From NCBI GenBank assembly GCA_902517735.1, contig CABYDK010000004.1:1-45731 (forward strand): a DNA stretch of 45,731 nucleotides, in the 5' to 3' direction. The translations under genes and the position numbers were made by a program. This stretch comes from an uncultured Pelagibacteraceae bacterium (GTDB taxonomy: Bacteria; Pseudomonadota; Alphaproteobacteria; Pelagibacterales; Pelagibacteraceae). Positions within the stretch are counted from its first letter, which is position 1; each line of letters begins with the position of its first letter. Of this stretch, positions 32,588 through 41,003 are shown one piece after another. The notes below the pieces were generated by a model. That model did not search any database. It had not been told where the DNA came from and saw only the letters and a list, made by a program, of their open reading frames with translations.

Positions 32588-34399
32588 TTATTGTTTGCCG
32601 ATGATAGATCTACCTGATGGTACTCTAACTTCGTCAACCATTTTTTGCGTAGCAGCATTTGGTTCTGAAGTTATTAAACTTACAACAACCATAGATACTA
32701 AACTAACTGCTGAACCGAAGATACCAAACGTTAATTGTGTAATACCTAAGAATCCACTTCCGCCAGTTCGTACCCAAACTAGATACCAAGCACCAGAAAT
32801 AAGTCCTAAAGCCATACCAGCTATAGCACCTTGTCTGTTAGCTCTTTTCCACCATACACCAAGTACAAGTGGGAAGAACAATCCTGACATCGCAAAGTCA
32901 AAAGCCCAGATTACTGAACCTAAGATACCTTGGATCTCCATTGCCGCAATAGTTGCTCCAGCAAAACCAATTACTACAAGTAATACCCTTGCAACAACTA
33001 GCCTTTTTGCAGTTTCTGCTTTTGGATCAATGATTTTATAATAAACATCATGTGAGATCGCATTAGCAATTGCTAGAATCAAACCATCAGCTGTTGACAT
33101 GGCAGCAGCCATACCTCCAGCAGCAACTAGACCTGAGATTACGTATGGTAATCCAGCTATTTCTGGAGTTGCTAACACAACGGCTTTACCACCCATGAAA
33201 AACTCATTCAACTCAAGAGTTCCATTTCCGTTAAAGTCGCTTACAAACATTAAGTTTGCTTGGTTCCAGTTTTGATACCAATCTATTGACTGAACTTCTG
33301 CAATTGATTTACCGATAATACCTGTTGGTAAAGATGGATCAATCAATGACAGTTTAGATAGAGTTGCTAACATTGGAGCAGAAGAATAAAGTAGGAATAT
33401 AAAGAATAAAGACCAACCTACTGATTTTCTAGCCGCTTTTACACTTGGAGTAGTGAAATATCTCATCATTACGTGAGGCAATGAGGCTGTTCCCATCATC
33501 ATTGCTAGCGCTAATGAAATAAATGCCCAAGGCGATGCGTTTACCGCTGAGTGAGCTTTAGTTATTCCAGCTAATCCTTTAGGTACATTGGCAAGATCTC
33601 CAGCTGAGTTTTTCACAAAACCAAACTGTTGTTCTAATTCACCAATTCTAGCTACTTCATCAGCCAACATAAAGTGTGGGAAGAAACCCGCACCCATTTT
33701 GTTACTGATCCAGAATACTGGTAATAAGTAAGCTATGATTAGTACTATATATTGTGCAACCTGTGTCCAAGTTACTCCTCTCATACCACCCAACATTGAA
33801 CATAATAAAATACTTATTAATCCAACATATACAGCGTATTGAAATGGAATATCAAGTGCTACAGATGCAATTGTACCTGTGGCGTTAATTTGAGCAGTCA
33901 CATAGGTAAATGAAGCAACAGTTAATACTACTACTGCAAGAAACCTAGTTAAATTACCACCGTATCTTGTACCAATAAAATCTGGGACTGTGTAACAGCC
34001 AAATTTTCTTAGGTATGGTGCTAATAAAGATGCAACTAATACATATCCACCAGTCCAACCAACAAGTAGTGCCATATAACCGTAACCTTTAAAGTAAATA
34101 CCACCTGCCATTGCAACGAATGAAGCACCAGACATCCAGTCTGCTGCAGTCGCCATTCCGTTGAATACTGTTGGTACTTGTCTTCCAGCTACGTAATATG
34201 CATCTGCTTGAGCTGTTCGTGATAGATAACCAATTATAGCATAGATGGCTACTGTGAAGGCAACGAAACAAATACCAATTGTTTTCGCTGTCATACCCAT
34301 CTGCTCGGCAATTGACATAATGATTATGAAACCTAAAAATCCACCTGTATAGATTCCATAAACTTTAGGTAAATTGTCTATAAAATTACCTTTTATCAT
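32588..34399 (-). CDS. Sodium:solute symporter (acetate/cation-type, the subfamily paired with DUF4212)
   Basis: Multiple TM helices; YYVAGRQVPTVFNGMATAADWMSGASFVAMAGGIYFKGYG; AAGGMAAAMSTADGLILAIANAISHDVY. Confidence 0.9.
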   Translation of the reverse strand: MIKGNFIDNLPKVYGIYTGGFLGFIIIMSIAEQMGMTAKTIGICFVAFTVAIYAIIGYLSRTAQADAYYVAGRQVPTVFNGMATAADWMSGASFVAMAGGIYFKGYGYMALLVGWTGGYVLVASLLAPYLRKFGCYTVPDFIGTRYGGNLTRFLAVVVLTVASFTYVTAQINATGTIASVALDIPFQYAVYVGLISILLCSMLGGMRGVTWTQVAQYIVLIIAYLLPVFWISNKMGAGFFPHFMLADEVARIGELEQQFGFVKNSAGDLANVPKGLAGITKAHSAVNASPWAFISLALAMMMGTASLPHVMMRYFTTPSVKAARKSVGWSLFFIFLLYSSAPMLATLSKLSLIDPSLPTGIIGKSIAEVQSIDWYQNWNQANLMFVSDFNGNGTLELNEFFMGGKAVVLATPEIAGLPYVISGLVAAGGMAAAMSTADGLILAIANAISHDVYYKIIDPKAETAKRLVVARVLLVVIGFAGATIAAMEIQGILGSVIWAFDFAMSGLFFPLVLGVWWKRANRQGAIAGMALGLISGAWYLVWVRTGGSGFLGITQLTFGIFGSAVSLVSMVVVSLITSEPNAATQKMVDEVRVPSGRSIIGKQ

Positions 34400-34659
34400 T
34401 AGTCATCCCCTCTTTCTGAAAAGCCAAACTCTTCATCAATTTTTTCTTGTCTATTCGCGAACCAGAAAATCAGGATTACGAAAATTCCAAGAGAACCTTG
34501 ACACGTGAACCAATAAGTTAACGGATAACCAAATGGTCCCGTAACTTCGTTCATTTCAGCCCCAAATAGGAAGATGCCAATTGAGAATACAAACCAAATT
34601 GCTAAAGTCATTAATAGCAAGCCTCTGGTTTTTTCCCAGTGTTGTTCTTGTTTTGACAT
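34399..34659 (-). CDS. DUF4212-family small membrane subunit
   Basis: HWEKTRGLLLMTLAIWFVFSIGIFLFGAEMNEVTGPFGYPLTYWFTCQGSLGIFVILIFWFA; directly upstream of the SSS gene. Confidence 0.87.
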   Translation of the reverse strand: MSKQEQHWEKTRGLLLMTLAIWFVFSIGIFLFGAEMNEVTGPFGYPLTYWFTCQGSLGIFVILIFWFANRQEKIDEEFGFSERGDD

Positions 34660-34758
34660 TTATACCTCTCTCTTTTTAGTTATAACTGGCCAAAACCATA
34701 CCCATAATAAAAGAGATTTAAAGTGTTAAAATTGTTCATATTGGTAGGATTTTTAAGG

Positions 34759-34764
34759 TATAAT
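34759..34764 (+). promoter_or_regulatory. Possible -10 box for the 34784 ORF
   Basis: Exact TATAAT 20 nt before the ATG; no convincing -35 at 16-18 bp spacing in AT-rich context. Confidence 0.3.
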
Positions 34765-34783
34765 ATCAAATATAAGCATTTTT

Positions 34784-35407
34784 ATGGGAAAATATAAACT
34801 TAGCTGGAAAGACCTGTCTTGGAATGATTTTAAGATTTACTTATTTGCACTTTTTAAGGCTTTTATACCAAAGAAAAGATTAAGGAACTTGGATGATATT
34901 GAGGATTTTATACAGTCAAAATCTGCCTGGGTAAGTCAAGTAACTCTTTATGGTTATTTGAAAACAAGAATAGGAACTAGATATGTGCTTCATTTTGAAA
35001 ATGATGAATTTATGAAATCTGTAAATTTAGCAAAGTGGAATATTTATGCAGAAGCTCTTCAAGATCTTACATTTTATATATTTTCTTATTTAAAAGTGAA
35101 TTTTGATTACCAAAATATTGATAAAGCAAAAGAAATTTTTGAAAAAATTTTAGATGATGAAACTACTAACAATATGCCATTGAATATAATTAAGGATGCA
35201 AAAAATAATTTTAATCAAAGACTTCATGATATTGATTGGGATAATTATTGTAATGATCTTCCATTTAACCCTAGTGCCTTGTCTTTATACAAATGGGCAC
35301 CTATCGCAGAAGAATTAAAAAAGCTGGATAGAAAAATTGTTTTAAATTCAGTAATACTCAAATGGGATGTAATTAAAAAAGAATTTAAAGAAAGAATTCA
35401 GTTTTAA
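34784..35407 (+). CDS. Conserved hypothetical protein of unknown function
   Basis: 207-aa ORF, no motif recognised; TATAAT at 34759-34764 just upstream; convergent with acs. Confidence 0.75.
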   Translation: MGKYKLSWKDLSWNDFKIYLFALFKAFIPKKRLRNLDDIEDFIQSKSAWVSQVTLYGYLKTRIGTRYVLHFENDEFMKSVNLAKWNIYAEALQDLTFYIFSYLKVNFDYQNIDKAKEIFEKILDDETTNNMPLNIIKDAKNNFNQRLHDIDWDNYCNDLPFNPSALSLYKWAPIAEELKKLDRKIVLNSVILKWDVIKKEFKERIQF

Positions 35408-37506
35408 ATATTCTTTCTATTATCGACTAAACTTTGAACAACGCTCGGGTCAGCCAAGGTAGTTGTATCACCCAACTGATCTTGTTCATTAGCAGCAATT
35501 TTTCTTAAAATCCTTCTCATAATTTTTCCAGACCTAGTCTTTGGTAAGCCTGGGGTAAAATGTATTAAGTCGGGTCGGTATATGGGGCCTAATGTTCTAG
35601 CTACATGATTTTTCAGTTCTCGTTCAAGATCTCCATCTTCTTTTTCACTTAAATTCAAAGTTACATATACATATAATCCATTTCCTTTAATATCATGTGG
35701 AAAACCTACCACTGCAGCCTCAGCTACTTTAGGATGAGCTACAAATGCACTTTCGATTTCTGCAGTACCTAGGTTGTGTCCTGACACTATGATTACATCA
35801 TCAACTCTGCCAGTGATCCAATAATATCCATCTTTGTCTCTTCTACATCCATCACCTGTAAAATATTTACCTTCAAATTGTGAAAAATATGTATCAATGA
35901 ATCTTTGATGATCTCCATAAACTGTTCTCATTTGTCCAGGCCAAGATTGAGAAATACAAAGTCTTCCTTCTCCAGCCCCTTTTATTTCTTTTCCATCTTT
36001 ATCTAATATAGCAGGCTTAATTCCATAAAAAGGCTTAGTAGCTGAACCAGGTTTTAAAGTTATAGCTCCAGTTTGGGGTGCAATCATTATTCCACCCGTC
36101 TCAGTTTGCCACCAAGTATCTACTATTGGACATTTAGAATTTCCTACAGTTCTATAATACCACATCCAAGCCTCAGGGTTTATTGGTTCTCCTACAGTTC
36201 CTAATAGTTTTAATGATTTTCTTGAAGTTTTATTCACCGGACCATCACCTTCACGCATCAAAGCTCTTATAGCAGTTGGGGCAGTGTAAAAAGTGTTGAC
36301 TTTATATTTATCAACAATTTGCCACCATCTAGAGGTATCAGGATAATTAGGGATACCCTCAAACATTATAGTTGTAGCACCATTAGCCAAAGGTCCATAA
36401 ATTATATAACTGTGTCCTGTAACCCAACCAATATCAGCAGTGCACCAATAAATATCCTTAGGTTTATAATTAAAAATATATTGATGTGTCATTGATGCAT
36501 AAACCATATAACCACCAGTGGTATGTAAAACACCTTTAGGTTTTCCAGTTGATCCAGAGGTGTAAAGAATAAATAATGGATCTTCAGCATTCATTTCTTC
36601 TGGATCACAATACGAAGGTACATCTTTAATTAAATCATGATACCAAACATCTCTACTTTCATTCCAACTAATTTCATTTCCAGTTCTTTTAACAACAATA
36701 CATTTTTTTACATTCGGGCAAGCTAATAATGCTTCATCTGTTGTTGCTTTCAGAGGAATGGTCTTTCCACCTCTAACTCCTTCATCAGCAGTAATTATAT
36801 ATTCAGACTCGCAATCATTAACTCTGCCTGATATCGAGTCTGCAGAAAATCCTCCAAAAATAATTGAGTGAACCGCGCCAATTCTTGCGCAAGCTAACAT
36901 TAAAATTGCAAGCTCAGGAATCATTGTTAAGTAAATTGTTACTCGATCCCCTTTTTGAATTCCTAATTTTTTTAACCCATTTGCTGCTTTGGATACTTTT
37001 TGGTGTAGATGTTTATATGAAATCTTTTGATTATCTTTTGGATCATCTCCAACCCAAATTATTGCTGTTTTATCTTTTTTATCTTTTAAGTGTCTATCTA
37101 TACAGTTTACTGATGCATTTAAAGTGCCATCATGAAACCATTTAATTCTAACTTCTTTAGAACTGTATTTAACATCTTTAATTTTTTTATAAGGTTTTAT
37201 CCAACTAATTCTTTTTCCCTGTTTTTTCCAAAAACCATCATTATTTTTTATTGAGTCATTATAATTTTTTTGATATTGAGATTTATTTGCTAGACTAGCT
37301 TTAATCCATTCAGGTCTAGTTTTGATAACTAATTCAGTCGGATCAGTTATTTTGTCAGTCTTCTTTTTAATTTTTTTTCTTTTATTTAATTTTTTCTTGA
37401 ACGCTCTTTTTTTAGAAGAGTTTTTTTTATTTCTTCTTTTCTTCTTAAATACTTTCTTTTTAGAAGATCTTTTTTTAATTTTCTTCTTCTTTTTTTTTTT
37501 AGGCAT
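35404..37506 (-). CDS. acs: Acetyl-CoA synthetase with extra Lys/Arg-rich N-terminal extension
   Basis: [100 protein letters not shown]; first ~52 aa are [25 protein letters not shown]... Confidence 0.96.
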   Translation of the reverse strand: MPKKKKKKKIKKRSSKKKVFKKKRRNKKNSSKKRAFKKKLNKRKKIKKKTDKITDPTELVIKTRPEWIKASLANKSQYQKNYNDSIKNNDGFWKKQGKRISWIKPYKKIKDVKYSSKEVRIKWFHDGTLNASVNCIDRHLKDKKDKTAIIWVGDDPKDNQKISYKHLHQKVSKAANGLKKLGIQKGDRVTIYLTMIPELAILMLACARIGAVHSIIFGGFSADSISGRVNDCESEYIITADEGVRGGKTIPLKATTDEALLACPNVKKCIVVKRTGNEISWNESRDVWYHDLIKDVPSYCDPEEMNAEDPLFILYTSGSTGKPKGVLHTTGGYMVYASMTHQYIFNYKPKDIYWCTADIGWVTGHSYIIYGPLANGATTIMFEGIPNYPDTSRWWQIVDKYKVNTFYTAPTAIRALMREGDGPVNKTSRKSLKLLGTVGEPINPEAWMWYYRTVGNSKCPIVDTWWQTETGGIMIAPQTGAITLKPGSATKPFYGIKPAILDKDGKEIKGAGEGRLCISQSWPGQMRTVYGDHQRFIDTYFSQFEGKYFTGDGCRRDKDGYYWITGRVDDVIIVSGHNLGTAEIESAFVAHPKVAEAAVVGFPHDIKGNGLYVYVTLNLSEKEDGDLERELKNHVARTLGPIYRPDLIHFTPGLPKTRSGKIMRRILRKIAANEQDQLGDTTTLADPSVVQSLVDNRKNI

Positions 37507-37523
37507 AATTTTAAAATTTATAG

Positions 37524-37937
37524 TTAAATCTTACTCATCTTATTTAAAATTTTCCAGCTTTTAGAGTCTATTGGCATTACTGATAACCTACTTTGCCTGA
37601 TTAAAGATAAATGGCATAATTCCTTGTTTTTTTTAATTTTATCTAGATCAACTGGTTTATCTAGTTTTTTTAAAAATTTAACGTTTACAGCAACAAATCG
37701 ACCAGTTTTATCTGTTTTATCTAAAAAAGCTTCTTTGATTACCTCCACAATACCAACAATTTTTTTTCCTATATTAGAATGATAAAAGAAACATAAATCT
37801 CCTTTTCTCATTAATCTTAAATTGTTAGCAGCCTGATAATTTCTGACGCCATCCCAAGATGCACCTTTAGAACCCGCATCTTTCTGTTGGTCAATTGACC
37901 AAACATCCGGTTCTGATTTGAGTAACCAGTACTTCAT
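37524..37937 (-). CDS. EVE-domain protein
   Basis: [17 protein letters not shown]..., [39 protein letters not shown]. Confidence 0.93.
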   Translation of the reverse strand: MKYWLLKSEPDVWSIDQQKDAGSKGASWDGVRNYQAANNLRLMRKGDLCFFYHSNIGKKIVGIVEVIKEAFLDKTDKTGRFVAVNVKFLKKLDKPVDLDKIKKNKELCHLSLIRQSRLSVMPIDSKSWKILNKMSKI

Positions 37938-38009
37938 CTAATTGTTTCTCCAATTTTTACTTACTTTATAGAACATTGAGTTTTCACTTTGCACCATTTT
38001 TTTAAAACA

Positions 38010-38033
38010 CGTACCCCACAATGTACCCCACAT
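38010..38033. repeat. Two tandem 12-bp units: CGTACCCCACAA TGTACCCCACAT
   Basis: Read directly; GTACCCCACA occurs twice with 12-bp period immediately downstream of the HNH gene. Confidence 0.8.
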
Positions 38034-38045
38034 TTATTTTACAAA

Positions 38046-39218
38046 TTATCGATTACCTTTTGCTCGATTGTGAGTCACACATAACATTTCACAGTTCCTA
38101 GCAGTAGTTGGTCCACCTTTAATCCATGCTGATACATGATCTGCTTCCATTTGATTAAATGCCCATATCTTACTTTTATTTGCTTTATGTCCAATAGCAC
38201 AGTATGGACAATTTGATTTATTTTTAGTTTTTGCTGTTTTTGTCTGTGAAGCGTAAGCTGATCTTTTGGTTGCAGTTTCAAACAAACGAACGTTAAGTAA
38301 TTTATAATCCTTTAAACCACCTAAAATAAATTCAAATATACCTTTTTTATCTACAACGTATGGATCTGAGTAGAGTTTATTTTTTCTTTCCGATACTTTT
38401 TTTGTAATGTATGATTTGCTTCTGTATTTTTCATATAGCCGACCCCATTCTAATCCACACATTTCACTTTCTACGTCTTCAAATATACTAGAAATCCAAT
38501 TAATCACTTTATTAAAATATTTTTTTAACTCAGTAATATTTTTATCATATCGATGATTGGACATATAATAATCAATATATCCTTTGCTTACCCAATCTAA
38601 TGCACGTTCTAAAAATGCTTGCCGTTCAACCACACCTTTTACATATGCGCTCCACATTTGAACTTTCGCATTTTTACTATTGCTAAACTCCTCCTTAGCA
38701 AGAGTTACAAATGGTCCAGAATAAAAAGCATTAAGTTTTTCTTGTTCAGTTAGTGGTACACCAACAATATTTATTGTTTTAAACCATTCTTTTATTTCTG
38801 ATTCTGAACCTTCGACTACGTAAATTGTTAATTTTGTATTCAAAATCCTATTTTTTTTGTCCTGTGCCATACCTTCGAATAATTGCATGTTGCCACTATC
38901 TTTATCCTTGATAGCAAATTTTTGAGTAATAAATCGTCCAAGACTAGTGATCCGTTGTTGTCCATCCAGAACTTCTAATTTGTCTTTTGATACTTTATTA
39001 AAATATATCAGCCCTATAGGATATTCATTGAGAACCGATTCGATTACTGCCATTTCTTTTTTGCCATCTCCTAAAGCATAAATATAATTACGTTGGTATT
39101 CTGGTTGAATAGTTAATTTACCTCCTAGACCAAATAATCCTTTTCCTTCAAATTCGTTATATTCAAATCCATCACAAATTTCTTTAACCGTGATATTTAT
39201 TTTTAAATTAGCTTTCAT
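38046..39218 (-). CDS. DUF262 (GmrS-like) plus C-terminal HNH endonuclease protein; putative restriction nuclease
   Basis: QPEYQRNYIY..., LEVLDGQQRITSL (DGQQR motif), C-terminal CPYC...EADHVSAWIKGGPTTARNCEMLCVTHNRAKGNR (HNH). Confidence 0.88.
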   Translation of the reverse strand: MKANLKINITVKEICDGFEYNEFEGKGLFGLGGKLTIQPEYQRNYIYALGDGKKEMAVIESVLNEYPIGLIYFNKVSKDKLEVLDGQQRITSLGRFITQKFAIKDKDSGNMQLFEGMAQDKKNRILNTKLTIYVVEGSESEIKEWFKTINIVGVPLTEQEKLNAFYSGPFVTLAKEEFSNSKNAKVQMWSAYVKGVVERQAFLERALDWVSKGYIDYYMSNHRYDKNITELKKYFNKVINWISSIFEDVESEMCGLEWGRLYEKYRSKSYITKKVSERKNKLYSDPYVVDKKGIFEFILGGLKDYKLLNVRLFETATKRSAYASQTKTAKTKNKSNCPYCAIGHKANKSKIWAFNQMEADHVSAWIKGGPTTARNCEMLCVTHNRAKGNR

Positions 39219-39219
39219 A

Positions 39220-40371
39220 TTATTTTGTCTTTTTTAATCTTATTAGAATTCGAGCGTATTGTGGTTTACCATTTATATATGTACATTTTGATGCACTTTT
39301 TACATTGTTCATCAAATGCTCACGCTCTCCTGTTACATTAGAGTTTCCTAATATTTCAAATTGTTTGGGATTATATTTATCTAGAAATGTAACTGGTACA
39401 CCCATTATTCCTTTATAATCACTTGGAATTGCGTCAGTAAATGGAACTTCTATTGCATTGTAGTTATCATACTTATCGTATTTTTTTTTGCCTCTAATTT
39501 CTTTATGCTTACTAAATTTTAAATTTTCAGCCATTGTCATAAGAGTTAATGGTTGATGACGACGACCATGATCAAGATTAGTAAGCCACAAACAATTATT
39601 AGTGGCAACAATTCTATTTCCGTCTTCATCTATTCGAGCTTCTGTACCGTGTAATTCATAAGTTTTAGGTACAATAAAACCGGAAATCCATCTTCCCATT
39701 CCGTTACCAATCCATGCTTCATTTTTTCTTATCCTTTGAAATATATCTCTATAAGTAAGACAATTAATATTTCCTATAATCAAAAATTTTTTTTTGTAAT
39801 TAAAAATTTGATTTACATAGTCACGAAATAAACTAAAAGGTGGATTTGTTACAATAATATCTGCTTGTTTAAACAAATCTAAACATTCTTCACTTCTAAA
39901 GTCACCGTCACCATTTAATGGAGTCCACTCATTATTTTTATTTGCTTTTAATTGTAGAGCAACATCTTTCAAATTGAACTCCCCATCACCATCTATATCA
40001 CCTACCTCATTGATAATAAATTTGTTTGCGGTAACTTTTTTTCTACCTTTTGCTTGTGGTAGTATTTTGTTATTACTAAACAATTCTAATTGTGTATTTG
40101 CAACAAATGAAGGTTTAAAACTAGTTGTTAATAGTTTTTTTAAACCAAGTCTTTTAAAATTTAAAACAAAATAACGAAAAAAATTGCTTTCAAAAGGATC
40201 GTCACAATTACAATAAATTATTTTTTTTCGGAAAGTATTAGGATTATAATCTAGATATTTTTCAATTTCCTTTTGAATGTCTACGTATTGTGTATAAAAT
40301 TCATCTTTTTTTGATCGTCTAGCATTCTTAAGATTTTTAATTGCATGTTGTCTGGAATTTTTTTTGGTCAT
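39220..40371 (-). CDS. EcoRI-family adenine-specific DNA methyltransferase
   Basis: RRSKKDEFYTQYVDIQKEIEKYL, IYCNCDDPFESNFFRYF, LNGDGDFRSEECLDLFKQADIIVTNPPFSLFRDYV (NPPF catalytic motif), GNINCLTYRDIF. Confidence 0.9.
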   Translation of the reverse strand: MTKKNSRQHAIKNLKNARRSKKDEFYTQYVDIQKEIEKYLDYNPNTFRKKIIYCNCDDPFESNFFRYFVLNFKRLGLKKLLTTSFKPSFVANTQLELFSNNKILPQAKGRKKVTANKFIINEVGDIDGDGEFNLKDVALQLKANKNNEWTPLNGDGDFRSEECLDLFKQADIIVTNPPFSLFRDYVNQIFNYKKKFLIIGNINCLTYRDIFQRIRKNEAWIGNGMGRWISGFIVPKTYELHGTEARIDEDGNRIVATNNCLWLTNLDHGRRHQPLTLMTMAENLKFSKHKEIRGKKKYDKYDNYNAIEVPFTDAIPSDYKGIMGVPVTFLDKYNPKQFEILGNSNVTGEREHLMNNVKSASKCTYINGKPQYARILIRLKKTK

Positions 40372-40443
40372 TACTAATTTAAATTTATCACAAATAAATA
40401 TTTTACACTATATATCATAGAGTTAGTGATTTTAGTTTGTCTG

Positions 40444-40779
40444 TTATAAATCTTCGTTGTGCCAGGTAAATAAATCCTCTTCAAAAGGTATATTTCTAAA
40501 ATTTAATAATGCTTTGTATTTATCAAGCCTCTCCTCTTTTTTTGCTTCCTTTAAAAAACTTAATATTTGATCGTATGTAAGTCCTCTTAATTTATCCTTT
40601 TTTACATCAATATATTCTTCATATTCCATCCCACATATTGCTTTACCTTTGTGAGGAACAATGTGCTCTGCATATGTAATACTCTCATGTGTTTCTTTTA
40701 AGATATCAAAATAGCAGGCAATCTGATTTTCAGACTTGAAAAGATAATCTCTTCTATAATCGAATAGTTCTTGTTGCAT
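40444..40779 (-). CDS. Small uncharacterised protein, co-directional with the MTase/HNH pair
   Basis: 111-aa ORF starting MQQELFDYRRDYLFKSENQIACYFDILKETHES..., no known motif recognised. Confidence 0.6.
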   Translation of the reverse strand: MQQELFDYRRDYLFKSENQIACYFDILKETHESITYAEHIVPHKGKAICGMEYEEYIDVKKDKLRGLTYDQILSFLKEAKKEERLDKYKALLNFRNIPFEEDLFTWHNEDL

Positions 40780-40858
40780 ATCTTGGAGTTATTTAAAATT
40801 CTGAAACAAACTTTAACAATTATTAATATAATAATTAATAGTGGCAAAAGTTTGAAAT

Positions 40859-40882
40859 CGTACTATGCCACGTACTATACAT
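40859..40882. repeat. Two tandem 12-bp units: CGTACTATGCCA CGTACTATACAT
   Basis: CGTACTAT occurs twice with 12-bp period, upstream of the small ORF. Confidence 0.7.
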
Positions 40883-41003
40883 TTACATATTATAATTAGC
40901 TTTAATCAAAATTTTTAATTGTAAAAGTAAGGCAAAGGTTAGTGAGAGTCGGTAGAGTCTTATAGATGTATCACAAGTGTTGGTTTAAGTAACCAATATT
41001 GTA

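Noticed and set aside
37322-37564. Plus-strand Phe/Leu-rich ORF opposite the acs N-terminus
   Set aside because: It is the complement of the Lys/Arg tail (poly-A becomes poly-T, giving FFFLLL); no independent support.
38075-38281. Small alternate-frame ORF within the HNH gene
   Set aside because: Same strand, different frame from a gene with clear DUF262 and HNH motifs.
39220-40371. Idea that the EcoRI-type MTase targets GAATTC and that the genome would be depleted of it
   Set aside because: GAATTC is seen repeatedly in the window (e.g. near 205, 5571, 9549, 26163, 36955, 39246), so no depletion is evident; family name does not fix specificity.
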